Source: Bacillus tianshenii (GTDB lineage: Bacteria > Bacillota > Bacilli > Bacillales > Bacillaceae_N). From it: 64,000 nt of DNA. The notes below the pieces were generated by a model. It searched no databases. It had not been told where the DNA came from and was given only the letters and a program-made list of their open reading frames with translations. The translations under genes were made by a program, and so were the position numbers. Of the stretch, positions 18,187-27,437 are shown one piece after another (position 1 is the stretch's first letter; each line of letters starts with the position of its first letter). Where the stretch lies: positions 3,228,115 to 3,292,114 of the forward strand of contig CP129018.1 in the NCBI GenBank assembly GCA_020524525.2, in the 5' to 3' direction.

Positions 18187-19260
18187 ATGTTAGCAAGAGT
18201 GAACCTTCCAAAGGATGCCGGGCCTCACGCTAGCTCTAATGTGGAATGGTGGTATTTTTTTACGTTCTTAGATGGTCACAAAGGTAGCAAATTTGCCTTG
18301 ATGGCTTCTTTTTTCCGAGTTGGAGAATCCGATTGCATTAAAGGGCACTATCTTATTCATTCCTTAATTGACTTAAAAGCAAAAACACAAAAAAATTTTT
18401 CAGGAATTGATAAGAAATTGTACCTTCAAATGCTGGGCTTCTACCTTCCAAGCTACTTATTATTTCATCCTTCAAACATGCAGATGTGGAAATTATCCAA
18501 GCAACTACTCACAAAGCACCTCCCTCGTCCCCATACTCTCTTGAAGGATATTTCAATCGGAAGAAATCCGACTGAATTGTGTTATGGAGAAGCAAAGCTT
18601 TCCTTTCAAGATGAGGAAAAAGGTACATTTCAAGTGAAAATGAAGGCCAAATCAAATTTTATCAATCTAACTTTTACGCCAACTAAGCCCGTTGCCTTAA
18701 TTGGTGGTGATGGCAAACCAAGTGATCTCTATTATTATTCTTATACACGTAACGATGTAGAAGGCCAAATCAAAAGACGGCATACAATCGAAAACCTTAA
18801 AGGCGAAGGATGGTTTGATCATCAATGGGGAAGGGATTATGGGCTACTTAAAGATAGAGGTTGGAATTGGTTTGGTCTCCAACTGGATGATGGCCGAGAA
18901 TTGCTTATTAGCGAAACACGTTTGATAAAAACAGGGAAAACATCTTCTCACATGGCCAATCTTATCTCCCAGGATGGTTCCCTCCAATTTACAGACAATG
19001 TTGCCATTGAACCTCTTTCATACTGGACCAGCTTAAAAACAGGAGCCAAATATCCAATTAATTGGAGAATCCGAATCCCCGCCTTTCAAATGGAAATAAA
19101 TGTTGAAGCAATTTTTAACGCGCAGGAAATGCCGATTATCGGACCTCTTCAAGCCATTTGGGAAGGAGCTTGTACGGTTATTGGCGATGAAGCATTACCA
19201 AATGGGCAACTCGTTAAGTTAAAGGGGAAAAGGATTTACCGAGCTAGTCGGTTATCCTAA
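18187..19260 (+). CDS. AttH/CrtC-like lipocalin-family hydrolase homologue
   Basis: 357 aa. The N-terminal NVEWWYFFTFLDG and internal GEGWFDHQWGRDYG match the AttH / carotenoid 1,2-hydratase-like double-lipocalin fold; related proteins act on isoprenoid or other hydrophobic substrates, but specificity here is unknown. No clear signal peptide, so probably cytoplasmic. ATG 18187 is chosen; an upstream GTG at 18175 is also open and closer to AAGG. The 3' end overlaps the convergent tatC frame by 17 bp only because tatC is frame-extended. Confidence 0.75.
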   Translation: MLARVNLPKDAGPHASSNVEWWYFFTFLDGHKGSKFALMASFFRVGESDCIKGHYLIHSLIDLKAKTQKNFSGIDKKLYLQMLGFYLPSYLLFHPSNMQMWKLSKQLLTKHLPRPHTLLKDISIGRNPTELCYGEAKLSFQDEEKGTFQVKMKAKSNFINLTFTPTKPVALIGGDGKPSDLYYYSYTRNDVEGQIKRRHTIENLKGEGWFDHQWGRDYGLLKDRGWNWFGLQLDDGRELLISETRLIKTGKTSSHMANLISQDGSLQFTDNVAIEPLSYWTSLKTGAKYPINWRIRIPAFQMEINVEAIFNAQEMPIIGPLQAIWEGACTVIGDEALPNGQLVKLKGKRIYRASRLS

Positions 19261-20017
19261 AAAATAGGAAGCAGTCCCATACTGCTTCCTTCATTATTCC
19301 AGGGAAAGTTCCTTTTTTTTCACGCCGACGTAGGACAACCTTCGAAAGTAAAATACTGCATTCATACAATAACAATAACGGAATAATCACAAGAATTTCA
19401 GACAATAAATCGGGCGGTGTAATGACAGCTGCAATTATGACAAGTACAAGATAGGCATATTTCCGTACTTTCTGTAATCGGTATGGATTGATAATTCCTA
19501 AGCTTGTCAAAAACATTGTCACAACAGGAAGCTCAAACAAAAGTCCAAATGGCAGGGTCATATTTAATAGAAAACGAAAGAATTTTTCGGTTGTAAAATA
19601 CGTTTGCATCATCTCTCCTGACAGCTCCATCAGGAAATTAAGCACAATAGGCAAAATCACCACATAACTAAATGCAAAACCGAACACAAATAATAGAAAT
19701 AATGCTGGAATATAAGCAAGCGTCACCTTTTGTTCATGTGGATAGAGTGCAGGACGAATAAATAACCATAATTGATGTGCTGCGACCGGGATAGTCAGAG
19801 CGATTGCACAAACCCCTGCAATCATAAAATACACCCAAAGAATCTCTGTCGGTGCTAAAATGGCAAGCTTTACAGAAAAATGATTAACAATCATTTGATA
19901 AATATCTTCCACGAAAATAAATGTTGCAATTAAAAATACGGTAAATGCAAGAAGCACAGTAATTAGCCGTTTTCTTAACTCACCTAAATGATCAACAAGT
20001 GACATTGTTCGTTCCAT
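19244..20017 (-). CDS. tatC: Twin-arginine translocase subunit TatC (3' end frame-extended)
   Basis: 257 aa with six membrane segments. Starts MERTMSLVDHLGELRKRL and has ILAPTEILWVYF and GLLFELPVVTMFL, the recognition surface for Tat signal peptides. It is third in a phoX-tatA-tatC group, as in TatAd/TatCd-PhoD of B. subtilis. The last 20 residues (GTFPG...FFRITD) are encoded by the transcription terminator. Removing one A from the A8 run (19313-19320) gives REKKELSLE and a stop at 19294-19296, exactly before the hairpin. So the true C-terminus is probably there and the present one is due to a one-base insertion. Confidence 0.93.
   Translation of the reverse strand: MERTMSLVDHLGELRKRLITVLLAFTVFLIATFIFVEDIYQMIVNHFSVKLAILAPTEILWVYFMIAGVCAIALTIPVAAHQLWLFIRPALYPHEQKVTLAYIPALFLLFVFGFAFSYVVILPIVLNFLMELSGEMMQTYFTTEKFFRFLLNMTLPFGLLFELPVVTMFLTSLGIINPYRLQKVRKYAYLVLVIIAAVITPPDLLSEILVIIPLLLLYECSILLSKVVLRRREKKGTFPGIMKEAVWDCFLFFRITD
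19266..19290. terminator. Terminator between tatC and AttH-like gene
   Basis: AGGAAGCAGT (19266-19275) pairs with ACTGCTTCCT (19281-19290); ATTTTTT follows on the minus strand, so mainly the tatC terminator. Confidence 0.8.
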
Positions 20018-20041
20018 TTTTCTACCCTCACTTTATAAGAA

Positions 20042-20077
20042 AAAGATGCAAGTTAATCGAAGCCCTTGCACCTTTTT
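20042..20077 (-). terminator. Possible attenuating hairpin between tatA and tatC
   Basis: AAAGGTGCAAG/CTTGCATCTTT stem with a T-run on the minus strand in the 68-bp tatA-tatC gap. It could lower tatC expression relative to tatA, which fits the known excess of TatA over TatC. Confidence 0.5.
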
Positions 20078-20085
20078 CATTGAAA

Positions 20086-20265
20086 TTACTTATTCTCTTT
20101 CTTTTCAGTCTCTTCGTCTGAGACGAGATCTCTTGTTGAATTTTTAAATTCTTTTAATGTATTTCCGAACGCCTTCCCAATTTCTGGAAGCTTGGACGGT
20201 CCGAAAATAACAAGCGCAATGACTAGAATTAAGATTAAGCCTGGAATTCCGATATTCGTTAGCAT
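20086..20265 (-). CDS. tatA: Twin-arginine translocase subunit TatA
   Basis: 59 aa: one N-terminal membrane helix ([15 protein letters not shown]), the [10 protein letters not shown] hinge, an amphipathic helix and a charged tail, the complete TatA plan. Forms the pore for folded Tat substrates. ATG 20265 is chosen over TTG 20274 because GAGGAG ends nine bases before it. Lies 20 bp after phoX, so it is translated from the same transcript. Confidence 0.95.
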   Translation of the reverse strand: MLTNIGIPGLILILVIALVIFGPSKLPEIGKAFGNTLKEFKNSTRDLVSDEETEKKENK

Positions 20266-20285
20266 GCAAATCAACTCCTCATTTT

Positions 20286-21902
20286 TTAGAATCCAGTGAT
20301 AGCAATGACACCAGGGCGTGGAATTGTATCACCAGGTCGGTGCGGCCACATGCTTGTTAGGTTGCTTAAGCTTTCAGATTCTTCACCTGGGTGCTGAACG
20401 GATAGGAATAATGTCGTTTCATTTGGTGTAAACCAAGGTCCTGTCATTTCAGCTTCAACTGGTGCTGAGGCAAATTGATAAGCATCCCCCATATTTTTAC
20501 CCATTGTTGGGATGACGAACATGCCGTTATTTTTGAATGATTCATAAATTCCTTTATTATGTTTGCTTGATGAGATATCAGTCACTGTCCAAAGGTTTCC
20601 GTTTGTATCAAATGTAAGGTTATCTGGTGCACTGAAACCACTTTGTCTTCCACCTGCTGCAAAGATTTCAAAGTTGAATGTTAGAGAACCTAGGTCATCC
20701 TTGTCTTCGAAAAGCCGTGTGATTTGGCCATGGAAATTCCCATGATCGCTGTTATTTGTATGTGCGATAAATACTGTTTTGTCAAATGGGCTGATTTCTA
20801 AGTCTTCTGGACGATCTGTCGGTGTCCCTCCAATTAGTTTTGCTGCTTCATCAGCATTCACTAAAACGTCCGCTTGTGTTTGGAACTTTTCAAGCAATTC
20901 TTGGTCATCTTTAATTGCATTGCGTACATTTTCAATTGTCATCGGTTCCCATCTACCTTTTCCAAAGTTGGCAGCATAAAGGGTACCTTCTTCAAGAAGC
21001 TTGCTGTTATTTGTTCCTCTTGAAGCGACATATTTTCCTTTACTAATAAATTTATATACGCATGCATCGCGCTTATCATCACCCATATAAACAACAACTC
21101 GTCCATCATTTGTAAGACCCATAGCTGCATTTTCATGGTGGAAACGACCAAGCGCTGTATGTTTACGGACTGCAAAATTTTCATTGAATGGGTCAACTTC
21201 AATTACCCAACCATAATGAGTTTCGTCAAGACCTGCATCTCTTGCCGTATATTCATAGTTCTCCTCACAGGATAAAAGCGTGTTCCAAAGTGTCTTACCA
21301 CCAGAACAATTTGCAAATGTACCTTGTACTTTCTTTGCTCCACCGACAGCTTTTGAGCCGCTTGCTGCTCCGGTTAATTGAAATGGCGTTAGGCCTGTTA
21401 CACGACGTGCATAGCTAGAAGTCGTGTCCATCTCCCACTTACCCTCTACACGATGCACTTTAATAATTGAACCACCTTGATTATAAAGTAGCTTTTCGAT
21501 TTGCTGATTTGTGTACTTTCCATTTTTCTTTTCACCTTCAACAAACATTGCGTTCGTATATTCGTGGTTTACCCATAGAAGGCCTTCTTCACTTGAATTC
21601 TTAATTGGGAAATAACATGTGAAATCATTATTAAAGCCGAACGTATCGCCTTTTTTATTGATTACATCTCCATATGCTGCTACCACATCGTATTTATAAC
21701 CACGTGGCAACACAACATCATCCTTAGCTGAAGGAGCAATTGGCTTAAACTTCATTCCAGATACCTTTTTCTTGTTATCAAACATGTGACTCTTTGCTGC
21801 TGCTTTATCTGCGAATGCACCTAATCCTGTAGAGGCCACTGTTAGTGCTGCTGCTCCAGTTCCCATATAAGTCAAAAATTTACGACGATCCATATCTGAC
21901 AC
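20286..21902 (-). CDS. phoX: PhoX family alkaline phosphatase, Tat-exported
   Basis: About 538 aa. N-terminal twin-arginine signal [10 protein letters not shown] followed by a hydrophobic stretch and an AxA-type site (FADKAAAKS), then a DUF839/PhoX domain ([41 protein letters not shown]) whose members bind Fe/Ca and hydrolyse phosphate esters. GTG 21902 is preferred: the AAAGGG site touches GTG 21911 and is 18 bp from ATG 21893. PhoP boxes upstream and tatA/tatC downstream make a self-contained phosphate-scavenging export unit. Confidence 0.93.
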   Translation of the reverse strand: MSDMDRRKFLTYMGTGAAALTVASTGLGAFADKAAAKSHMFDNKKKVSGMKFKPIAPSAKDDVVLPRGYKYDVVAAYGDVINKKGDTFGFNNDFTCYFPIKNSSEEGLLWVNHEYTNAMFVEGEKKNGKYTNQQIEKLLYNQGGSIIKVHRVEGKWEMDTTSSYARRVTGLTPFQLTGAASGSKAVGGAKKVQGTFANCSGGKTLWNTLLSCEENYEYTARDAGLDETHYGWVIEVDPFNENFAVRKHTALGRFHHENAAMGLTNDGRVVVYMGDDKRDACVYKFISKGKYVASRGTNNSKLLEEGTLYAANFGKGRWEPMTIENVRNAIKDDQELLEKFQTQADVLVNADEAAKLIGGTPTDRPEDLEISPFDKTVFIAHTNNSDHGNFHGQITRLFEDKDDLGSLTFNFEIFAAGGRQSGFSAPDNLTFDTNGNLWTVTDISSSKHNKGIYESFKNNGMFVIPTMGKNMGDAYQFASAPVEAEMTGPWFTPNETTLFLSVQHPGEESESLSNLTSMWPHRPGDTIPRPGVIAITGF

Positions 21903-21980
21903 ATGAAACACCCTTTCGAAGTTTAATTATGTAATCCACTAACAGCATAAAACATGATTATTAATCCTCTATCTTTTAAA

Positions 21981-22029
21981 CGTTAATTTTTTAAAGATAT
22001 CGTTAACGAAAAGTTAATTACGGTGTTAA
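21981..22029 (-). promoter_or_regulatory. PhoP (Pho box) repeats upstream of phoX
   Basis: Minus strand carries TTAACA (22029-22024), TTAACT (22017-22012), TTAACG (22006-22001), a weak TTTAAA (21995-21990) and TTAACG (21986-21981). Spacing is 11-12 bp between the first four, the periodicity of PhoP direct repeats (TTAACA-N5). Confidence 0.8.
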
Positions 22030-22036
22030 TAGTAAT

Positions 22037-22082
22037 AAAAAACCTCCATTAAGGGTAAAAGAATCCTTAATTGGAGGTTTTT
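22037..22082. terminator. Terminator after the broken symporter gene
   Basis: AAAAACCTCC...AAGG pairs with CCTT...GGAGGTTTTT around a 10-base loop; T-rich on both strands. Confidence 0.75.
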
Positions 22083-22095
22083 AAAATACGGATTA

Positions 22096-23349
22096 TTAAT
22101 TTTGAATTACTTCCATTGAAGAAGAACGTTTCTTTTCAGATTTATCAACGATTGCAGACCCTACAAGATCCCCTGTTACATTCAACGATGTTGCTGCCAT
22201 ACCTAGCAATGCATCAACTGCTGCAATAAGGGCCACGATTTCGATCGGCAGACCCGCTTGAATTAATACCGTGGATAAGGTGATTAGACCTGCTCCGGGC
22301 ACACCGGCTGTTCCGACTGAGGCGAGCGTTCCAGTGACGATAATCATCATGATCGTCCCAAAGCTTAGTTCCATGTCTACAACATTTGCTGCAAATATAA
22401 CGGATGCACCGACACGCAATGCCGCTCCGTCCATGTTCATTGTCGCCCCAAGCGGAAGGCTAAAACTGTATAACCGCTCGCGGATCCCTACATTTTTTGC
22501 AGCACGGATTGTTACCGGAAGTGTTCCTAAGCTGCTTCTAGTCACAAATGCCGTAAAGGTTGCTTCTTTTACATTTTTAAAGAATCCAATTGGCGAAATA
22601 CCAAAGATCGAAAGCAGCACGCCATAGATAAGGTATTGCACCACAATTCCTACATATACGACACCGACAAAACCTAGCAATGACGTTAATGTTTTTGCCC
22701 CTTGCTCTCCTACCGTAACTGCTGTAAGAGCAAAGATCCCGATAGGTATTGAAGGATCCAATCCATAATTCGGAATGTTGCTTCACCACCTGCTTCTGAT
22801 AAATCATACAACATGTTCCCCCCACTTCTTATGCTGTTCTGATTCAGAGTGGCGAATCGCTCCGATAGCCAAACCAAACACTAATGCGATAAAAATAATA
22901 CTTAATAAGTTGAGATCAACAAAAGCTTGAACAATATTTGTTGGAACAATCTCAAGCAGAATCTCGGTAAATGAAGGCGCATCCGGTACATCAACCTTCG
23001 CATCAGAAGGAATGCTTAATCCGACTCCAGGATTAATAAGATACGCAACAATTACCCCTAATACAAGCGCCGATGCGGATGATACGATATAATACATCAA
23101 CATCTTTCCACCCATACGCCCTAACTGGTACGGATTTGTTTGATTAACCCCAGAAATTAATGTAAACAAAATCATCGGAATCACGATAAATTTAAGTAAA
23201 CGTAAAAATAAGTCCCCAAGTGGTTTAAAGAAAACGGCATCTTCCCCTAACAAAAAGCCCAAGAGAATACCTAAAATAAACCCTATTGAAATTTTCCATA
23301 TTAACGGAACATTACGATAAGCAGTCCATAGACGACCCAATTTATTCAA
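22096..23349 (-). pseudogene. Dicarboxylate/amino acid:cation symporter (DAACS), disrupted by two frameshifts
   Basis: Two open frames, 22804-23349 (N-terminal 181 aa) and 22096-22761 (C-terminal 221 aa), together make a GltP/GltT-type Na+(H+):glutamate/dicarboxylate symporter (MILFTLISGVNQ; LGTLPVTIRAAKNVG; NMDGAALRVGASVIFAA; VGTAGVPGAGLI). Between them, about 22745-22812, an extra base follows the CAT of GEH, after which LYDLSEAGGEATFRIMDW reads in another frame, and a loss of about four bases in QYIPIGIF returns to the third. Two separate changes 65 bp apart suggest real decay more than a single read error, but the latter is not excluded. Confidence 0.85.
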
Positions 23350-23528
23350 CCTCCTTCATTTATTTATCATAGTAAACCAAGTATTTATATAAGATTTTAA
23401 TACTATATCATCATAAGAAAGGAAGCCCATTTCGTCAATCCGAATGCACTTAAATGATATTTCGCTTTCAACATTTCCCTAAATTACACTAACTTATCCA
23501 TCCTTTCCTTGAAAAAGGACATAAGAAA

Positions 23529-23550
23529 AAGGGCAACTGGGTGCCCTTAT
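23529..23550 (-). terminator. Terminator after the 299-aa hypothetical gene
   Basis: AAGGGCA/TGCCCTT stem followed by TTTTTCTT on the minus strand; overlaps the stop codon. Confidence 0.65.
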
Positions 23551-24446
23551 GACAAATTCGATAAAACCTTACAAATATTAAATTCAGCCTCCCTCTTCTT
23601 CTGCTCTGACAAATCTTTAAAAAGTGAAAGAGCCGAGTAAGGTACCTTAATGCTATGTGGGTCTGTGAAGGTCTGACGCCAATAGCTTTCATCAAATACT
23701 GATGAATAAGTGGGCTTAACCACCACTTCACGGAGAACCTCTTCTGGACGTTGTCTATTCAAATGCATTTGAATGCGATGAATAGCTAACCCCTTTTTGA
23801 CGAGGGAGTTATAACCAAGCTTATCTAATTCCACAATAGCGTGGGCAAGTGTAACACCATGCTCTAATTCTCCGCTAAAGAAATAAAAACGATTGCCAAC
23901 CTTTCGATCTGGCGCTGCAAATCGGCACTCTGCAAACGCTACCTCCACCATATCTACAATTGAATGATATTCAGGAATTCCGAACACATCATTACTTTCT
24001 ACAATTCGGTAATCATCATAACCATAATAGCGGTCACCTCGATCATCTACTGCATTTTCTACTAAAAGAGTAATGCCCTCAACGATCTTCTCTGTACAGA
24101 GCTCAGGCCTTTCTAATAAAGCCTTTAATGCTAATACGCCTAAGATAACCCCATGACCAGAAGAGCGCAATTGGGCTAAATTTAAATCAATACTACGAAC
24201 AAGTTTGTCTACTAAATCTTTTGAAGCTGTTGCCTGCTCAAATAACTGAAAAAATTCTGAATGGCTCTGTTCGATTTGTTCACAGTTTCGAACTAAGCCT
24301 TCTTGTACATAACTCGGTAGATCATGACTTTCATTCATGAAATAAGCAGCCAAAAATGCTGCGCCATAATGACCTGAAAATACTGATTTCGTCCCGGCAT
24401 GCGCTAATGCTGTTAACCCCTTCTCTAAGTATGACTGATCAATCAC
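23547..24446 (-). CDS. Hypothetical protein, 299 aa
   Basis: Not recognised. Mostly alpha-helical in character, no signal peptide or membrane helix, no nucleotide-binding motif. Notable conserved-looking segments: SVFSGHYGAAFLAAYF, RSSGHGVILGVLALKAL, GDRYYGYDDYRIVESND, FSGELEHGVTLAHAIVELDKLG; several His (SGHYG, SSGHG, LEHG, AHA) could bind a metal. Codon use and start (ATG with GAGGAGA upstream) are like its neighbours, so it looks like a genuine core gene. Stands alone between the broken symporter and the IS110 element. Confidence 0.7.
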   Translation of the reverse strand: MIDQSYLEKGLTALAHAGTKSVFSGHYGAAFLAAYFMNESHDLPSYVQEGLVRNCEQIEQSHSEFFQLFEQATASKDLVDKLVRSIDLNLAQLRSSGHGVILGVLALKALLERPELCTEKIVEGITLLVENAVDDRGDRYYGYDDYRIVESNDVFGIPEYHSIVDMVEVAFAECRFAAPDRKVGNRFYFFSGELEHGVTLAHAIVELDKLGYNSLVKKGLAIHRIQMHLNRQRPEEVLREVVVKPTYSSVFDESYWRQTFTDPHSIKVPYSALSLFKDLSEQKKREAEFNICKVLSNLS

Positions 24447-24708
24447 CTGGTTCTCTCCTCCGTCTTTTTCTTTATTTTCTCACAATTAAATTGAAATTTC
24501 TTCTTTTATGTTTAACACAGTGTAAAGAATGTTAACGCAACCTAAGTATTCATTAAGGTTACATGAAAATCATTCAAAAGCTTCTTTCTTTTTCTATAAT
24601 GAAAACTGAGAAATCTGAGTTCAGCCTAGTATGAATTTTGGTTTCTGGAGAAATTACATATTGAGGAGCATTCCTGTTAGAAGCTTTTTCGGGGACTTGA
24701 AATAAAAA
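24447..24708. other. Intergenic region holding the left boundary of the IS110 element
   Basis: AT-rich, no open frame with a ribosome site. The left end of the IS110-family element must lie here, but the family lacks obvious terminal inverted repeats and I cannot place it to the base. Confidence 0.4.
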
Positions 24709-24782
24709 GAGCCCTCTTGGTATGATGCGGGGTGTCAATTCACGGACGAAATGACCCCTAATTTGGATACCAAGGAGGACTC
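24709..24782 (+). promoter_or_regulatory. Long stem-loop leader of the IS110 transposase
   Basis: GAGCCCTCTTGGTAT (24709-24723) pairs with ATACCAAGGAGGACTC (24767-24782), with an inner GGGGT/ACCCC pair (24729-24733 / 24754-24758). The right arm contains the transposase AAGGAGG, so the fold would hide the ribosome site. It may also be part of a noncoding (bridge-type) RNA. Confidence 0.55.
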
Positions 24783-24785
24783 AAT

Positions 24786-26061
24786 ATGAATTCTACGCAA
24801 AACAATAAAATTAATCAAGTCACCGAACAAACACTCGTTGTCGGTATGGATATTGCAAAACGTACACATTACGCATGCTTTGTCGATGAACGGGGCAGGG
24901 TGCTTAAAAAGCTTTTCCGGTTTCTCAGTCCCCAGATGGATTCGATAAACTGTATCAAAGGATATTGAAAGCAATGAAGGAACATCAGAAAACGGAAGTC
25001 ATTATTGGGATTGAGCCGACCGGTCACTACTGGCTGAACCTGGCGTATTTCCTTGATGACCGAGGCATTCCTTTGGTGATGACGAATCCAATGCATGTGA
25101 AGCGTTCCAAAGAGCTGGATGACAACCTTCCAACGAAGCATGATGCCAAGGATGCGCTGGTGATTGCCCGCCTTGTGAAAGACGGACGATTCAGCTATCC
25201 GCGAATTCTTAAAGGCATGGAAGCCGAGCTGCGCGTTGGTTCAACGCTTCGTTCAAAGCTCATAGAGGAACAAGGCGCCGTCCGAAACCAGATAATTCGC
25301 TGGCTTGATCGCTACTTTCCAGAGTTTACTAAAGTATTCCCGACCTTTGGCAAAATGGCGCTCGCTGCACTGGAAACATCGCCATTTCCATGCGATCTAG
25401 CAAAAAAAGAAGTCGAAGAGCTATTAGATGAACTTCGGCAGGTTGAAGGGATGAAATCACCCCAAGCGCCAAAAGTAGCGAAGCTCATTAACGTCGCTCA
25501 CCACTCGATTGGCGTAACAGAAGGACAACAGATGGCCCGTGTTGAAATCGCCACACTTGTCCGCCGTTACCGCCAGCTTGAACAAGAGGTTGCGACCTTG
25601 ACGGATCAGTTAACAGAGCTTGTCCGAACATCTGTTGAATATGAATGGCTTTCGACTGTACCAGGTCTCGGAGATGCGACCATTGTCGAACTGCTCTCTG
25701 AAATCGGCAGTTTCTCTCATTACCGCCACCCACGCCAACTACTCAAACTTGCGGGGTAACGTTGCGAGAGAACTCATCCGGTCAGCACAAAGGACAGAAG
25801 CGAATCTCTAAGCGTGGAAGGAGACGGCTGCGCGCCCTCCTCTTCCGTGTCATGATGCCGATGATTCGCCATAACGCAGCCTTTCGCGAGCTGCATGATT
25901 ATTATACAAACCGGACAACAAACCCATTACGCAAAAAGCAGTCAATCGTTGTTCTATGCGGTAAGTTATTGAAAGTTTTACATGCGATCAGCACGAAGCA
26001 CATAGCCTTTGATGCAAAGCGAATGATGCAAGATATCCCTCTCCTCGAAGAGGCACACTAA
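24786..26061 (+). pseudogene. IS110-family transposase (DEDD/Ser recombinase), two frameshifts
   Basis: Reading across three frames gives one protein: VVGMDIAKRTHYAC (first Asp of the RuvC-like DEDD site), IGIEPTGHYW, LPTKHDAKDALVIARL, then the C-terminal Tnp domain VPGLGDATIVELLSEIG ... LAG(L)TLRENSSGQHKGQKR with the catalytic Ser. Frame is lost near 24912 (after LKK; CTTAAAAAGCTT, a -1 shift restores AFPVSQSPDG) and again near 25758, where GGGGTAACG lacks one base of the expected LAGLT. The second break splits the RuvC-like domain from the serine domain, so the product is unlikely to be active. Confidence 0.9.
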
Positions 26062-26357
26062 GCTTACACATTTCTTTTGAACCTAGACAACAGGATGACA
26101 CGGAGAAGCTGGCACTATCTTTTCCATTCGACCTATGAGTCCCCAGAGGAGCATCGCTGGCCTCTGCCTTATGACTAGACCGAACGAAGGAATGTAGGCA
26201 CTTAGATGCCCAGAGACATGGGAGGGTACGTCATCATAAGCGACGCAGAGATCCAATGTGCATCGATATAGAACACACTATCGCAACCAATTATATCCAA
26301 TTGCGACCGCGTAGCGTACCCTTAGACTGTTATAGTTTCACATATTTAAATAATACT
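26062..26357 (+). other. Noncoding right part of IS110 element; candidate bridge-RNA region
   Basis: Almost 300 bp without a gene. Hairpins: GGGTACG/CGTACCC and TCGCAA/TTGCGA. IS110-family elements encode a bridge RNA in a long noncoding end; the IS1111 subgroup has it downstream of the transposase, as the layout here would allow. No direct evidence of transcription. Confidence 0.4.
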
Positions 26358-26424
26358 GTTAGAACAGGTGTCATAAAAAAATTTTTGGCACCCCTAACAA
26401 CGGCCTAAACCGTTGATATATCAA
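26358..26424 (+). promoter_or_regulatory. Tandem hairpins and palindrome in front of glpQ
   Basis: GTTAG...GGTGTCA / TGGCACC...CTAAC (26358-26398), then CAACGG/CCGTTG (26398-26415), then the perfect palindrome TTGATATATCAA (26413-26424), directly upstream of the GGGAGG of glpQ. May combine an upstream terminator with an operator; nature unknown. Confidence 0.4.
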
Positions 26425-26447
26425 TATTTATAGAGGGAGGAATGTTT

Positions 26448-27404
26448 GTGAAACACCTTATGAAAAGCGCGGTTTTAGCTGTCCTGACACTATCCTTAAT
26501 TCTTGGAAATGTAACAAACCTTGCTTCTGCGAAAGAAAAAGACCCGACAATGAATGATGAACGTTTTCTTGTGGTAGGACACCGCGGCGTTAGTGGACTT
26601 GCACCTGAACATACCTTACCTGCTTATGACCTTGTAAAGGAACAGAAAGGCGACTACATTGAAGTTGATATTCAAATGACAAAAGACGGCGAACTTGTTG
26701 CAATGCATGATACAACCGTTGATCGTACAACAAACGGTACTGGCGAAGTTCGTGACATGACACTTGAAGAAGTGAAACAGCTTGATGCTGGAACTTGGTT
26801 TAATGAGAAATATCCAGAGAAAGCACACCCTGACTATAGTGGGCTACAAGTTCCAACACTTGAAGAGGTATTTGAACGTTATGGAAAAAGCGCAAACTAC
26901 TATATTGAAACAAAATCACCTGATGTATATCCAGGTATGGAAGAAAAGCTTCTAAAGCTGTTGGCTGAATATAACCTTGTTGGTCCTAATGAACAATCAA
27001 GCAATGTCATTATTCAATCATTCAGCCAAGAAAGCTTACTAAAAGTACATGAGCTAAATCCAAACATTCCGTTAGTGCAGTTATTATGGTTTGAACCAAA
27101 TGAAAATGGAAAATTCGTTGAAGATAAAGGAATTGTGTCTAGTCCTTCTGAAATAACAGAACAAGAAATGCGTGAAATTGACCGCTACGCAGTTGGGATC
27201 GGAATGAATTATCGTTGGGATAATCAAGAGCTCATTATCGATAAGTCATTCATTAACAAAGCTCGTAAATTTGACTTACTCGTTCATCCTTATACGGTCA
27301 ATACAGAGGAAGATATGAAAATGTTACTGGACTGGGGAGTAACAGGTATGTTTACGAATTATGCTGGTTTGCTAAACGACGTTGCTCGCTCTTACAAAAA
27401 GTAA
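26448..27404 (+). CDS. glpQ: Secreted glycerophosphodiester phosphodiesterase
   Basis: 318 aa. Signal peptide ending in NLASA, then a GDPD TIM barrel: [19 protein letters not shown] (catalytic His, Arg, Glu), [17 protein letters not shown] (metal ligands and second His), [18 protein letters not shown]. Releases glycerol-3-phosphate from deacylated phospholipids or teichoic acid outside the membrane. GTG 26448 has GGAGG seven bases upstream; ATG 26442 is too close. No glpT partner adjoins; an AEC permease is convergent. Confidence 0.92.
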   Translation: MKHLMKSAVLAVLTLSLILGNVTNLASAKEKDPTMNDERFLVVGHRGVSGLAPEHTLPAYDLVKEQKGDYIEVDIQMTKDGELVAMHDTTVDRTTNGTGEVRDMTLEEVKQLDAGTWFNEKYPEKAHPDYSGLQVPTLEEVFERYGKSANYYIETKSPDVYPGMEEKLLKLLAEYNLVGPNEQSSNVIIQSFSQESLLKVHELNPNIPLVQLLWFEPNENGKFVEDKGIVSSPSEITEQEMREIDRYAVGIGMNYRWDNQELIIDKSFINKARKFDLLVHPYTVNTEEDMKMLLDWGVTGMFTNYAGLLNDVARSYKK

Positions 27405-27408
27405 AACT

Positions 27409-27434
27409 AAAGCCCGCTGAAATAGGCGGGCTTT
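27409..27434 (+). terminator. Terminator after glpQ
   Basis: AAAGCCCGC (27409-27417) pairs with GCGGGCTTT (27426-27434), T-rich right side. Confidence 0.75.
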
Positions 27435-27437
27435 TAT

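Larger units (their letters stand above)
24709..26321 (+). mobile_element. IS110-family insertion sequence, decayed
   Basis: Contains the broken transposase and structured noncoding DNA on both sides (stem-loop 24709-24782; about 260 bp after the stop with hairpins 26224-26230/26315-26321 and TCGCAA/TTGCGA at 26281-26306). True ends are not definable because this family has no standard inverted repeats; the boundaries given are those of recognised structure only. Confidence 0.75.
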
